Source: a virus. Taken from it: DNA of 64,000 nucleotides. Location: IMG/VR virus record IMGVR_UViG_3300005613_000006, positions 1 to 64,000 of that record. The stretch is one strand, 5' to 3'. A model generated the notes under the pieces. The model was not told the DNA's origin and did no database searches. It saw only the letters and a list, made by a program, of their open reading frames with translations. Of the stretch, positions 25,366-34,677 are shown one piece after another (position 1 is the first letter of the stretch; the number at the start of each line of letters is the position of its first letter). A program made the translations under genes and the position numbers.

Positions 25366-26465
25366 AGGCCATAATTACTGGAGTGACGGGACAAGATGGA
25401 AGCTATTTAGCGGAGCTTTTGGTGGAGAAAGGGTATGATGTTGTTGGGATAGCTCGGCGCAGCAGTACAGATAATCGCCAAAGGTTGCGAGGTCTGAAAG
25501 ACAAGCCTAACTTCCGTGTTGTCGAGGGTGACGTAGGTGACCCTATTTCAATGGATGGCATCATACGGGATAATCCAGATGTCGATGAGGTGTACAACCT
25601 TGCAGCACAAAGTCATGTTGGCACCAGCTTCAAACAGCCAGTGTACACCTGGGATGTAAATGCCAAAGGCCCAGTGTATATCATGGATGCCATCACGAAC
25701 TATGCTCCACATGCGAGGTTCTACCAAGCGAGTACAAGCGAGTTGTTTGGAAACAACTTTAGTGTGGTAGCCGAGCCATTTGGTATTAAGGTGCCAGTGG
25801 TGTCATGCAAGAACGTACAATGCTTTCAGAATGAGACAACTCACTTTGACCCTCAATCTCCCTACGCTGTCGCCAAGCGCGATGCGCATGACATGGTTAA
25901 AATTTACAGAGAAAGAGGGCTCTGGGCCTGCGCGGGCATTCTCTTTAACCATGAGAGCCCAAGGCGGGGCTCAGAATTCGTCACACGCAAAGTGACCCAG
26001 TGGCTTGGGAAGTTCCGACCCTGGTGGTACGAGGCCCGTCTGAAAGAGGAGATTTCGGCTGCGATTCCATACATCCAATGCGAGAAAAGCGGAGAGAAGT
26101 TTCCAAAGCTACGCCTTGGTAATCTGGAGGCGTGTAGAGACTGGGGTTATGCTCCTGATTATGTACAGGGCATGTGGGCAATGATGCAGCAAGATAAACC
26201 AAGAGACTTTGTTCTTGCTACTGGTGAAACACATGGCGTTGAGGAGTTTGTAGAAGAGGCGTTTCATGCAGCGGGAATTCGCCAATGGCGTCGATATATC
26301 TACATTGACCCAGAGTTCTATCGCCCCTGTGAAGTGAACTTCCTACATGGTGATGCTAGCTTGGCGCGTAAGGTATTAGGCTGGGAGCCTAGCGTTACTT
26401 TCAAAGAGTTGGTACGCATCATGGTAAATGCAGACAGGCCAAATGAATGTCTAAGTACACGATAA
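25362..26465 (+). CDS. gmd: GDP-mannose 4,6-dehydratase
   Basis: G-V-T-G-Q-D-G-S-Y-L-A-E (residues 7-18) is the NADP-binding start of GDP-mannose dehydratases. S-T-S-E-L-F-G (about 124-130) supplies the catalytic Thr/Ser-Glu and S-P-Y-A-V-A-K (166-172) the YxxxK pair; L-F-N-H-E-S-P-R-R-G-S-E-F-V-T-R-K follows as in the family. The enzyme turns GDP-mannose into GDP-4-keto-6-deoxymannose, the precursor of fucose, rhamnose and related sugars. 367 residues is the normal length. No partner (fucose synthase, glycosyltransferase) is visible, so the product must feed a host or distant phage pathway. Overlaps both neighbours. Confidence 0.92.
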   Translation: MKAIITGVTGQDGSYLAELLVEKGYDVVGIARRSSTDNRQRLRGLKDKPNFRVVEGDVGDPISMDGIIRDNPDVDEVYNLAAQSHVGTSFKQPVYTWDVNAKGPVYIMDAITNYAPHARFYQASTSELFGNNFSVVAEPFGIKVPVVSCKNVQCFQNETTHFDPQSPYAVAKRDAHDMVKIYRERGLWACAGILFNHESPRRGSEFVTRKVTQWLGKFRPWWYEARLKEEISAAIPYIQCEKSGEKFPKLRLGNLEACRDWGYAPDYVQGMWAMMQQDKPRDFVLATGETHGVEEFVEEAFHAAGIRQWRRYIYIDPEFYRPCEVNFLHGDASLARKVLGWEPSVTFKELVRIMVNADRPNECLSTR

Positions 26466-26944
26466 TTCGCGACACGCGAGAGAAAGAAAAGAAAGGCTGG
26501 CAATGGCGCAAGTCCATGTACTGTGAAGGTACGGTTGACGGCACCATGAAGACAGGAGACTACACGTTGGAAGGATATGAAGGAGTCCTTACCATTGAAC
26601 GTAAGGGCAGAATCTCAGAGTTCGCCAAGAACATCAATGAGGCTAGGTTTGGTAAGGAATTGGAGCGCATGACGCAGTTCAAACACGCTTACGTAATCCT
26701 TGAGTTTACGATGCGTGACCTATTGAACTATCCAGTGGGCTCAGGAATACCGCGACATAAGTGGCGCTACTTGAAATTCAAGGGGCCGTTCATTTTGAAG
26801 AAGCTGACAGAGATGATGAGGGACTACCCAACAATTCATTTTGTGTTGGCTGGAGATGCGGGAAAAGAGACAGCATCAAGTATTTTCAAACGCATCGTGG
26901 AGAGTGAACGTGCCAACTCTGATTCAACCGGAGGCGAAAGCTAA
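26447..26944 (+). CDS. ERCC4-type nuclease, 165 aa
   Basis: I-I-R-D-T-R-E-K-E-K-K-G-W (6-18), G-D-Y-T-L-E-G-Y-E (about 37-45) and I-E-R-K-G-R (50-55) follow the GDX(n)ERKxxxD core of the ERCC4/XPF nuclease fold, which cuts branched DNA. No helix-hairpin-helix domain. Placed between gmd and the large terminase gene and overlapping both, it may process DNA before packaging or resolve recombination junctions; the role is inferred. Confidence 0.8.
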   Translation: MSKYTIIRDTREKEKKGWQWRKSMYCEGTVDGTMKTGDYTLEGYEGVLTIERKGRISEFAKNINEARFGKELERMTQFKHAYVILEFTMRDLLNYPVGSGIPRHKWRYLKFKGPFILKKLTEMMRDYPTIHFVLAGDAGKETASSIFKRIVESERANSDSTGGES

Positions 26945-29900
26945 ACGCGCCCAACGCAAGTCGCAAGAACAGCGACTACAGCAACTCATTGATGAGTATT
27001 ACATCGGCCTTGGCGATACAACCGAGAAACAAGTCCAAAATATATTGTTGGACACAGAACACGCAGACATAGAGCATCCCATCTACGAGATTCTCGATGT
27101 CATGCGGCAGCCACAGTATTTCTCATACACCTGTCGCCATCTACTCAACATAGAACTGATTCCATTCCAAGTCGCGATTCTACAAGAGTTGTGGCACCGC
27201 AAATTCCCCATGCTCATTATGACCCGTGGTGGAGGCAAGACTTGGATGCTGGCTCTATACGCACTGCTACGTGCCCTGTTTGAACAGGGTACGAAAGTGG
27301 TTGTGGTAGGTGCCGCTTTCCGCCAATCTAAACTCATCTTTGAGTATATGGAACAGTTCTGGCGAGGCAGTCCAATTCTACGAAGTATAGTAGGGATGGG
27401 CAAGCATCAAGGCCCCAAGCGAGACATTGACCGCTGCAACTTCTATGTGGGCGAGTCAGAGATTATCGCTATTCCATTGGGTGATGGTTGTTTGTACACT
27501 AATACTTTAACAACAAACAAAAATGGCTTTGGTTATATTAAACACCCAGCAGAATCCATTTGGGGTAACGGTGAATTTCGTGTTGTAGATGAACATTATA
27601 ATAATGGTGTGAAGCCAACCAAAATTATTAAGACCAACAAGGGTTATGGTTTTGAAGGCACCCACAATCATAAAATGAAAGTGCTACGTAATGGCAGTAT
27701 AGATTTTGTTCGTAGTGACGAAATGGTGATTGGAGACCGTATACTTCTTGACCGCTCGCGTCGTTGGCATGATGGTGATTTTCAATGTACTGATGAACAA
27801 GCATATGCTCTTGGTCTAATGATTGGAGACGGGTGTTGGACTAGTATATATCAATTAAGATTTGCCACAACCACCCCAGGAGAATTTGTTCCATATTTAG
27901 ATTATGTAGCTAGCGGCAACGAGTGGACACAATTAGATGAACAACATTGGCAGTGTTGTGGTAAGGATAATATTAAGAAGTGGATTGATTTTTGGGAATT
28001 AAGAGAAGAATGTCGAACCAAAGACAAAACTTTGCCACCAAAAATTTTATCTGCTAGACAATCGGCAATGACCGCATGTCTACAAGGTCTCTTCGACACA
28101 GATGGACACGTACAAGTTCAAACAACCAAGGGAGGCATGGCCATTACTATTGGCTTCACTAACACCAGTCAGGAACTTGTCCGTCAAATGCAATATATCT
28201 TGTTACACTATGGCATTGTTGCGCATGTTAGTGATAGAGATAGGGATGAGAATTGGAATCATATTTATGAACTTATAATTACTGGTGCAGATGTCAAAAT
28301 CTTTGCAGAACAGATTGGGTTTCGCTTAAAACGTAAACAACAATTGCTTGAAGCTGCTATAGCCAACAAATCACGTTGGGTAAACGCTGACGATATTATT
28401 CCAGGCGTGTTGTCTGACATGGTGCGTATTGCAAGCCAATATCGTGTTCGATGGGGACACAGCAATGCAGATTCAACGGCATGTTCTGCATCTAAATTAC
28501 AAAACTATACCCAGGCCACACGTTCATTGGTGAATAAATTTTTGAATACCTATGGCCATATAGACGACCCACTTATAGCAAAACTACACATACTGAATGA
28601 CGATAACGTTTATTATGATACCATAACGTCCATCGCAGATGGAGAAGCCCACACCTACGACATGCATGTTCCAGACGGACACGAATATTGCGCCGATGGA
28701 TTCTTTAGTCACAACACCAAGATTCGTGGTCTCCGCGCCAACTACGTCCTGGCTGACGAATTTGCATCCATCCCACAGGAAATCTTTGAAGTCGTTATTA
28801 AGGGTTTCGCATCTGTATCCAGTAGCCCCGATGTAAGGGTGAAAGACTTTGGTAGGGTTGCAGCTTTGAAGATGTTGGGATATGATGAGCAAGCAGAGGC
28901 GGCAGAAGAGGAACTTGGTTTTGGCAACCAGACGGTTATCAGTGGAACGGCATACTACTCATTCAACCACTTCTACACTTATTGGAGGCGCTACAAGTCT
29001 ATCATAGAATCAAAGGGCGCAATCAATAGACTTGAGGAAATCTTCCACGGTGAAGTCCCCGAGGGTTTTGATTGGACCGATTACAGCGTCATCAGAGCGC
29101 CATACAAATGCCTACCACGCGGTTTCATGGACGAAACATCCGTCGCCCAATCCAAAGCTACTGTTCATCAATCTATCTACCAGATGGAATACGAGGCTTG
29201 CTTCGCTACCGATAGCGACGGATTTTTCAAGCGTAGTCTTATCGAATCATGTGTAACCAAGGAACCCGTCTTGTTGGCTAGCGGCCCAGTCCAATTCCAT
29301 GCTACTATTAGTGGTTCTCCCAATCTTCGCTACGTTTATGGCATTGACCCTGCTTCTGAAAAAGACAACTTTGCCATAGTAGTTTTGGAAATTCAGGGGG
29401 ACCATCGCCGCATTGTCTATTCCTGGTCTATCAATCGCCAAACACTTCGGGAACGCCTAAAGAACCAAGGCAAGAAACTAGACAAGTCGTTCTATTCCTA
29501 CTGTGCTAGAAAAATCAGACAGTTGATGAAGCGCTTTCCAACTGAGCATATCGGTATGGATACTCAAGGTGGTGGCATCGCCGTGATGGAAGCCCTGCAT
29601 GAAGAAGCCCAGATGGAAGAAAACGAAAGACCCCTGTGGCCATACATCAAACAGGGTGACAAGGATGTGTTCTGGTGGGAAGAAGCCAACAAGCCAACCG
29701 ATGGCGAACCTGGATTCCACTATCTCCACATGGTACAGTTTGCCCAGGCCAAGTTCACAGTGGATGCAAACCACGGCTTGCGTAAAGACTTTGAAGACAA
29801 GACGACCCTGTTTCCCTACTTTGACTCCGCTAGTATTGGTGAGGCGCTTACACAAGACAAGATTATGAATAGAGAATATGACACGATGGAAGACTGTGTT

Positions 29901-30233
29901 ATTGAAATCGAGGAGTTGAAAGACGAACTAGCAACTATTATCCATGACCAGACCAGTGGTGGCCGTGACCGCTGGGACACACCAGAAGTGAAACTGCCGG
30001 GCAACAAAAAGGGTAGGCTCCGAAAGGACCGCTATTCAGCCTTAGTGATAGCAAATATGGTCGCTAGAGTCATGGACCACGGGCTTGAAGGAACTCCGTG
30101 TCCATTTGTAGGCGGCTATGTAGGCCAGAAACGCGGTGGCCAGGGCGGCGGAAGCGGTCGCTTGTACGTAGGACCAGACCATTTGGTAAGCAAAATGACT
30201 GGACTCTATGGAAAAGGTGTGAGTCGCCAGTAA
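26910..30233 (+). CDS. terL: Terminase large subunit with intein
   Basis: GTG start with GGAGAG before it. Walker A R-G-G-G-K-T near residue 108; Walker B Y-V-L-A-D-E-F (about 611-617); nuclease motifs Y-G-I-D-P-A-S-E (about 810), H-I-G-M-D-T-Q (about 880) and R-Y-S-A-L-V-I-A-N-M (about 1040). It is the ATPase-nuclease that drives and cuts packaged DNA. Residues 194-602 are an intein inserted between I-P-L-G-D-G and T-K-I-R-G, just before the Walker B strand, leaving a mature protein of about 698 residues after splicing. The nuclease residues are present. Confidence 0.95.
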   Translation: MPTLIQPEAKAKRAQRKSQEQRLQQLIDEYYIGLGDTTEKQVQNILLDTEHADIEHPIYEILDVMRQPQYFSYTCRHLLNIELIPFQVAILQELWHRKFPMLIMTRGGGKTWMLALYALLRALFEQGTKVVVVGAAFRQSKLIFEYMEQFWRGSPILRSIVGMGKHQGPKRDIDRCNFYVGESEIIAIPLGDGCLYTNTLTTNKNGFGYIKHPAESIWGNGEFRVVDEHYNNGVKPTKIIKTNKGYGFEGTHNHKMKVLRNGSIDFVRSDEMVIGDRILLDRSRRWHDGDFQCTDEQAYALGLMIGDGCWTSIYQLRFATTTPGEFVPYLDYVASGNEWTQLDEQHWQCCGKDNIKKWIDFWELREECRTKDKTLPPKILSARQSAMTACLQGLFDTDGHVQVQTTKGGMAITIGFTNTSQELVRQMQYILLHYGIVAHVSDRDRDENWNHIYELIITGADVKIFAEQIGFRLKRKQQLLEAAIANKSRWVNADDIIPGVLSDMVRIASQYRVRWGHSNADSTACSASKLQNYTQATRSLVNKFLNTYGHIDDPLIAKLHILNDDNVYYDTITSIADGEAHTYDMHVPDGHEYCADGFFSHNTKIRGLRANYVLADEFASIPQEIFEVVIKGFASVSSSPDVRVKDFGRVAALKMLGYDEQAEAAEEELGFGNQTVISGTAYYSFNHFYTYWRRYKSIIESKGAINRLEEIFHGEVPEGFDWTDYSVIRAPYKCLPRGFMDETSVAQSKATVHQSIYQMEYEACFATDSDGFFKRSLIESCVTKEPVLLASGPVQFHATISGSPNLRYVYGIDPASEKDNFAIVVLEIQGDHRRIVYSWSINRQTLRERLKNQGKKLDKSFYSYCARKIRQLMKRFPTEHIGMDTQGGGIAVMEALHEEAQMEENERPLWPYIKQGDKDVFWWEEANKPTDGEPGFHYLHMVQFAQAKFTVDANHGLRKDFEDKTTLFPYFDSASIGEALTQDKIMNREYDTMEDCVIEIEELKDELATIIHDQTSGGRDRWDTPEVKLPGNKKGRLRKDRYSALVIANMVARVMDHGLEGTPCPFVGGYVGQKRGGQGGGSGRLYVGPDHLVSKMTGLYGKGVSRQ
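27489..28715 (+). mobile_element. Intein with LAGLIDADG homing endonuclease, 409 aa
   Basis: Begins with Cys (C-L-Y-T-N-T-L), has block B G-T-H-N-H-K-M, endonuclease motifs L-G-L-M-I-G-D-G and L-Q-G-L-F-D-T-D-G, and ends Y-D-M-H-V-P-D-G-H-E-Y-C, then F-F-S-H-N; the +1 extein residue is Thr. All residues needed for protein splicing (Cys1, block B Thr/His, penultimate His, final Asn) are present, and both Asp of the endonuclease motifs are kept, so it looks active for splicing and homing. It is visibly more AT-rich than the flanking exteins, as expected for a recent arrival. Confidence 0.95.
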
Positions 30234-30250
30234 ATGGTGTATAATAGATT
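30231..30250 (+). promoter_or_regulatory. Rightward-family promoter before portal gene
   Basis: AATGGTG-TATAAT-AGATTG, overlapping the stop of terL; no -35 box. Confidence 0.65.
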
Positions 30251-30287
30251 GTATTGCAATACCATTACAATGGAAAGAGACACGGCT

Positions 30288-32558
30288 ATGTCAAAAGAAA
30301 AAGGTGGAATGACCACTAATCGCACCCCCAAGAAGACCAACGAGGGTGCCTATCTACTCACCAGCGGCACAACGCAAGAAGTTATCACGGGTTCCAAGAA
30401 GGCTTTAGAGGCTTACGTCGGTGTGGCAACGGGTGTTGGTGGCGACGACCATCGCTATGGTTCAGCCTATGCCCGAGACACCTACAAAGACACCTCTCCG
30501 AACACGTCCGTTCGCAACCAATTCACACGACAGAACTATGAGTATTTCCGCCCATCGGAAGCCGTCGCGGTCAAGCCCCATGAGATTATCGCTCAGTGCA
30601 TGGAAGCATATCGTCGCGTTGGCATCGTGCGAAATATCATCGACCTAATGGGAGACTTTTGTGTGAAGGGTATCAAGATTACCCATCCAAACCCACGCAT
30701 TCAGAAGTTCTACCGTGGGTGGTTTAAGAAAGTCAGTGGACCCGAGAGGTCCGAACGCGCCGCAAACCTTCTTTATCGTTGCGGCGTTTTTGTTACTAAG
30801 CGAACAATGGCCAAGGTAAATGTTCCAACGGAGCGCTCAATGCGCACCCAAGGTGCAGCCGACCCAGCATTGACACCAGATGAGCCAATGCCCCAACCCC
30901 TAAAGACTCAAAAGCGCAACATCCCTATCCGCTACAACTTCCTCAACCCCCTCTCACTAGAGGTTGTTGGTGGTCCCTTATCTATGTTTGTTGGTAAGCA
31001 ATTCTACGCTTTGAAAATCACGGGCGAACTACGAAGTACCCTGACGGCTCCCAAAAATGAGATGGAAAGAGAACTCATCGCGGCGGTTCCAGCCGAGATT
31101 CGGAACGCCATTGCCAAGGGTCAGAACGTCATACCCCTAGACCAATCCAAGCTACGTTCCCTACACTACAAGAAAGACGATTGGCAAACATGGGCCGACC
31201 CTATGACCTATGCGGTTATGGACGACTTGATTCTCTATGAGAAAATGAAGTTGGCCGACCTTGCTGCTCTTGATGGGGCTATCTCACAAATTCGCGTGTG
31301 GACCCTTGGTGACATAGAGAAAGAGATTTTCCCCACAGACGCCGCTATCAACAAACTCGCTGACATTCTGTTGGCCAACCCAGGCGGCGGTGCATTCGAC
31401 CTCATCTGGGGACCAGAGTTGAAGGTGCAAGACTACCATACCAACGTACATGAATTCTTGGGCAACGAGAAATATGTACCCGTAATGAACGCCATCTATG
31501 CAGGCATGGGTGTTCCTCCTACGTTGACTGGTGCAGCAACCGCCTCTGGTTTCACAAACAACTACATTAGCCTTCAAACCCTTGTTCAACGGTTAGAATA
31601 TGGGCGTGAGCGCTTGATGGAATTCTGGCATCAAGAGATTGAACTAGTGCGACAAGCTATGGGATTTCAGCGACCAGCCCGTATCGAGTTTGACCACATG
31701 ACACTCAGCGACGAGAACGCCGAGAAGGCCCTGATGATTCAGTTGGTAGACAGAGACATTATGACAGTAGAGACACTGTTGGAGAGGTTTGGCGAACATC
31801 CAGAGTTTGAAGAACTACGACATCGCAAAGAGAAGCGCCAGCGCGATTCCAAGTTGCTGCCCGCAAAAGCGGGGCCGTGGCACACCCCCGAGAAGGTGTA
31901 CGAGTTGGTCAAGACAGCCTTGGGTCGTGGTTATGTGAGCCCCGAACAGGCTGGTATCGACATACCAGAAGACTTGAAGGGCGACAAAACTCCATTCCAA
32001 CAACAGATGGATATGATGAGCAAGCGAAATGCTGGCACAAACGGGGGCTCTCCTGGTGACAGTAAGAAGCCCGGCCAGCCGCAGCAAGGGCGTCCTAAGA
32101 ATAGTGGCGATACCAAGCAGCGCCAGCAACGGACTCCTAAACCGGCGGGCGCTGACCAATCGCCGCTCGACTTTATAGACGATACAGCGGCGTTTATGAC
32201 TACCATGTTGTGGGCGCGCGATGCACAGTACAGCATTGCCGAAGCCCTAAATCCTCTCATTTTGGATTTCTACAACAAGAAGAATATGAGGTCTTTGTCG
32301 GCAGAGGAAACCGAAGTCGCTGAGCGCACGAAATTTGCTGTACTATCTAAGCTAACTCCCTTCTGTGAGATTAGCCCCGAGTCTTTGGGCAGCATATTTG
32401 CTGAGCAACCGAAGCTCAACAAGGTATACCGCAAGTTATCTACGAAGCTAACGCAGGGCTGGATTGCAGAGCGCGGTAAGTCTCCTACTGTTGAAGACGC
32501 CCGTTCGATTCAAGCCATCATATACGCCCTGATGAACTCCGATTCAATACCATTGTAA
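30288..32558 (+). CDS. Portal protein, 756 aa
   Basis: V-G-I-V-R-N-I-I-D-L-M-G-D-F-C and G-I-K-I-T-H-P-N-P, then F-Y-R-G-W-F, Y-R-C-G-V-F-V-T-K-R and later G-V-P-P-T-L-T-G follow the profile of phage portal proteins, the twelve-fold ring through which DNA enters and leaves the head. Gene order (directly after terL, before the protease) agrees. The C-terminal third has a Gln/Pro-rich linker and a helical end. I chose the ATG at 30288 since the first frame codons coincide with the promoter. Confidence 0.85.
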   Translation: MSKEKGGMTTNRTPKKTNEGAYLLTSGTTQEVITGSKKALEAYVGVATGVGGDDHRYGSAYARDTYKDTSPNTSVRNQFTRQNYEYFRPSEAVAVKPHEIIAQCMEAYRRVGIVRNIIDLMGDFCVKGIKITHPNPRIQKFYRGWFKKVSGPERSERAANLLYRCGVFVTKRTMAKVNVPTERSMRTQGAADPALTPDEPMPQPLKTQKRNIPIRYNFLNPLSLEVVGGPLSMFVGKQFYALKITGELRSTLTAPKNEMERELIAAVPAEIRNAIAKGQNVIPLDQSKLRSLHYKKDDWQTWADPMTYAVMDDLILYEKMKLADLAALDGAISQIRVWTLGDIEKEIFPTDAAINKLADILLANPGGGAFDLIWGPELKVQDYHTNVHEFLGNEKYVPVMNAIYAGMGVPPTLTGAATASGFTNNYISLQTLVQRLEYGRERLMEFWHQEIELVRQAMGFQRPARIEFDHMTLSDENAEKALMIQLVDRDIMTVETLLERFGEHPEFEELRHRKEKRQRDSKLLPAKAGPWHTPEKVYELVKTALGRGYVSPEQAGIDIPEDLKGDKTPFQQQMDMMSKRNAGTNGGSPGDSKKPGQPQQGRPKNSGDTKQRQQRTPKPAGADQSPLDFIDDTAAFMTTMLWARDAQYSIAEALNPLILDFYNKKNMRSLSAEETEVAERTKFAVLSKLTPFCEISPESLGSIFAEQPKLNKVYRKLSTKLTQGWIAERGKSPTVEDARSIQAIIYALMNSDSIPL

Positions 32559-32589
32559 TAGTATTGACCACAAAACTAGAAAAATAAAC

Positions 32590-32612
32590 ACCTATGGTGT
32601 ATAATACAATAA
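32590..32612 (+). promoter_or_regulatory. Rightward-family promoter before protease gene
   Basis: TATGGTG-TATAAT-ACAATAAG; start codon at 32624. Confidence 0.65.
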
Positions 32613-32623
32613 GAGGGAAAATC

Positions 32624-34183
32624 ATGCCAGAACGTATTCCAATCTATACAGCCGAACGCGAAGCGGGCTTAGCCCACGCGATTGCGGCCCCTGATAGCTG
32701 TGCTGTGTCTTTCTACAGTCCGGTAAAGGCCGACACGGTTGAAATATCTAAGGAAGTCCTGGCAAAAATTGAGGAATCTCTAGGTCAGTCAAGTGACAAG
32801 TATGACCTATATCCTGTCAACACTATCCTAGTGTCAACAGGTTGGAACCAGAACGACGACATATTTGCCCGCGAATATACGTGGGCAGCTAGGTTTTCGC
32901 CCGAGGACAAGCCATTCAATTTGGGGCATGACCCCAACAAGATTATCGGCCACATAACTGGTAGGCGTGTCATTGACGCTGACTATCAGCTTATCCCTGA
33001 TGACACAACGACAGAAGATTTGCCGGATAAGTTTCATATCCTCACTTCTGCTGTGATTTATCGTCATATCAGTGGTAGGGATAAGGAACTAACGGCTGAG
33101 ATGGCAGAAATCATCGAAGGTATCCAACGCGGTGTTTGGTACGTGTCAATGGAAGTATTGTTTAACGATTTTGATTACGGGCTCACTGATGCTTTGGGGC
33201 AACAGAGGGTAATAGCTAGGCGCGAAGAAACAGCTTTCTTGACAAAACACTTACGTCGCTACCAGGGTACTGGGCAATACCAAGCATACAGGATTGGTCG
33301 TGTCCTCAAGGGGATGACATTTAGCGGGAAAGGTCTTGTTGAAGAACCCGCTAACCCTGAGAGTATCATTTTCAATGAAGCAACATCCTTTGCGGGTGTG
33401 CTGGCTACACTTGAAGATGAGAGAAGAATTTTTACAACTGTAGCTAATTCTGGAGAAAATTCAATGGCAGAAACCAATGAACTCCTCAAAGAGCAGAATG
33501 AAAGCCTAAAGAAGACTGTGGCTGATTTGGAAAAGAAGATGGCTGATTTTGATGCGAAAGCAGTTCAAGAGAAGCTAGATGCTCTCCAGGCAACCATTGA
33601 CGAGAAGGACGGCGCTATTGCTGACCTTAACGCCAAACTTGAGGCACAGACTGCATCTGAGAAAGAACTGACCGAGGCTGTCGAAACAGCTAAGGCAGCT
33701 ACGGCTGACGCAGAAAAGAAACTCGAAGAGGCGCAAGCAGAACTCAACAAGATTGCTGCCGAAGCAAAGAAGACCGAGCGCGTAAGCGCTTTGGTTGACA
33801 AGGGTGTAGATAAGGCAGATGCCGAATCTATCGTTGAAGAGTTCGATGCCCTTTCCGACGAAAAATTCGAGAAGGTCGTGGCCATGCAAGCCGACTTGGT
33901 TGAAGCCAAGAACGGTTTCATGGACAAGAAGAAAAAGGAAGAGGAAGAGAAGAAGAAGAAGGAAGCTAAGGCGAAAGCTGATGCCGAATCTGATGACTCT
34001 TCTGACGAAGATACCGACGCAGAGGGCGAGGCGGCTGCTGATGGCACTGACCTGGAAGGGGCAGAAGCCGAAGAAGACGCAGACCTGAATGCCGGTGGGG
34101 AAACCGAGGAAGAGGCACAAGCACAAGCAACAGCTAACTTGTCCAACTACCTTGGTAACGTACTTGCAAAAGGCAGAAAGTAA
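32624..34183 (+). CDS. Prohead protease-scaffold fusion, 519 aa
   Basis: The first 270 residues resemble capsid maturation proteases: V-S-T-G-W-N-Q-N-D-D, G-H-D-P-N-K-I-I-G-H-I-T and V-W-Y-V-S-M-E-V-L-F with a His and a Ser in the expected strands. From residue 281 the chain turns into a Lys/Glu/Ala-rich coiled coil with an acidic low-complexity region (about 430-500), as in scaffolding proteins. The protease would digest the scaffold during head maturation. The catalytic residues (His at H-I-T, Ser at V-S-M) are my assignment. Confidence 0.75.
   Translation: MPERIPIYTAEREAGLAHAIAAPDSCAVSFYSPVKADTVEISKEVLAKIEESLGQSSDKYDLYPVNTILVSTGWNQNDDIFAREYTWAARFSPEDKPFNLGHDPNKIIGHITGRRVIDADYQLIPDDTTTEDLPDKFHILTSAVIYRHISGRDKELTAEMAEIIEGIQRGVWYVSMEVLFNDFDYGLTDALGQQRVIARREETAFLTKHLRRYQGTGQYQAYRIGRVLKGMTFSGKGLVEEPANPESIIFNEATSFAGVLATLEDERRIFTTVANSGENSMAETNELLKEQNESLKKTVADLEKKMADFDAKAVQEKLDALQATIDEKDGAIADLNAKLEAQTASEKELTEAVETAKAATADAEKKLEEAQAELNKIAAEAKKTERVSALVDKGVDKADAESIVEEFDALSDEKFEKVVAMQADLVEAKNGFMDKKKKEEEEKKKKEAKAKADAESDDSSDEDTDAEGEAAADGTDLEGAEAEEDADLNAGGETEEEAQAQATANLSNYLGNVLAKGRK
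33464..34183 (+). CDS. Nested scaffolding protein (internal start), 239 aa
   Basis: Within the protease gene an ATG at codon 281 is preceded by TGGAGAAAATTCA, a strong ribosome site, exactly where the coiled coil begins (M-A-E-T-N-E-L-L-K-E-Q-N). This copies the arrangement of lambda C and Nu3, where the scaffold is made separately in excess from an in-frame internal start. Confidence 0.7.
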   Translation: MAETNELLKEQNESLKKTVADLEKKMADFDAKAVQEKLDALQATIDEKDGAIADLNAKLEAQTASEKELTEAVETAKAATADAEKKLEEAQAELNKIAAEAKKTERVSALVDKGVDKADAESIVEEFDALSDEKFEKVVAMQADLVEAKNGFMDKKKKEEEEKKKKEAKAKADAESDDSSDEDTDAEGEAAADGTDLEGAEAEEDADLNAGGETEEEAQAQATANLSNYLGNVLAKGRK

Positions 34184-34198
34184 TAGGAGGTAGCACTC

Positions 34199-34663
34199 AT
34201 GGCACTTAAAGGTGACCGTTATGAAGGCATTACCGACATTAGCTTCTTCATGGACCAAGAAGCTGAGCGTGGTGGTGTTGTGTGTCTAAAGACCGCAGGT
34301 AGTGGTGCTGCTCTTGACCAAGCCCAGGCTGAAGTTGAGTATGCGGCAGACCCATCTGGCTTGATGCCAGTTGGCCTCTTGCTCTGCGATATGGTCGATA
34401 AAAACTTAACCAAGACACATCTGAATTTCCATAAAAACGAAATGCAGAAGGGTGGCAACGTTGTTGTGCTACTCGATGGTTTTGCAGTGACCAATGTTAT
34501 TGATACTGGTGTTAGCGTTGCTGGTGGAGAACTTGCGTATGTTCAAGCCAACGGCGAACTTACTAACACCATTGGCGCTGGTGGCAACGTGGAAGTTGGC
34601 CGTTGGTTCTCATCGAAAGACGAGGACGGATACGCCAAAATCTACGTGAAGTTGCCCAAGTAA
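34199..34663 (+). CDS. Head decoration-like protein, 154 aa
   Basis: Beta-rich protein with G-G-V-V-C-L-K-T, L-M-P-V-G-L-L-L-C-D and G-N-V-E-V-G-R-W-F between scaffold and major capsid genes, the standard position of capsid decoration/stabilisation proteins. AGGAGG precedes the ATG. Assignment by position and composition. Confidence 0.65.
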   Translation: MALKGDRYEGITDISFFMDQEAERGGVVCLKTAGSGAALDQAQAEVEYAADPSGLMPVGLLLCDMVDKNLTKTHLNFHKNEMQKGGNVVVLLDGFAVTNVIDTGVSVAGGELAYVQANGELTNTIGAGGNVEVGRWFSSKDEDGYAKIYVKLPK

Positions 34664-34677
34664 AGGAGAGAGAAACA

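Noticed and set aside
27489-28715. Group I intron in terL
   Set aside because: The reading frame stays open through the insertion and carries complete intein splicing blocks.
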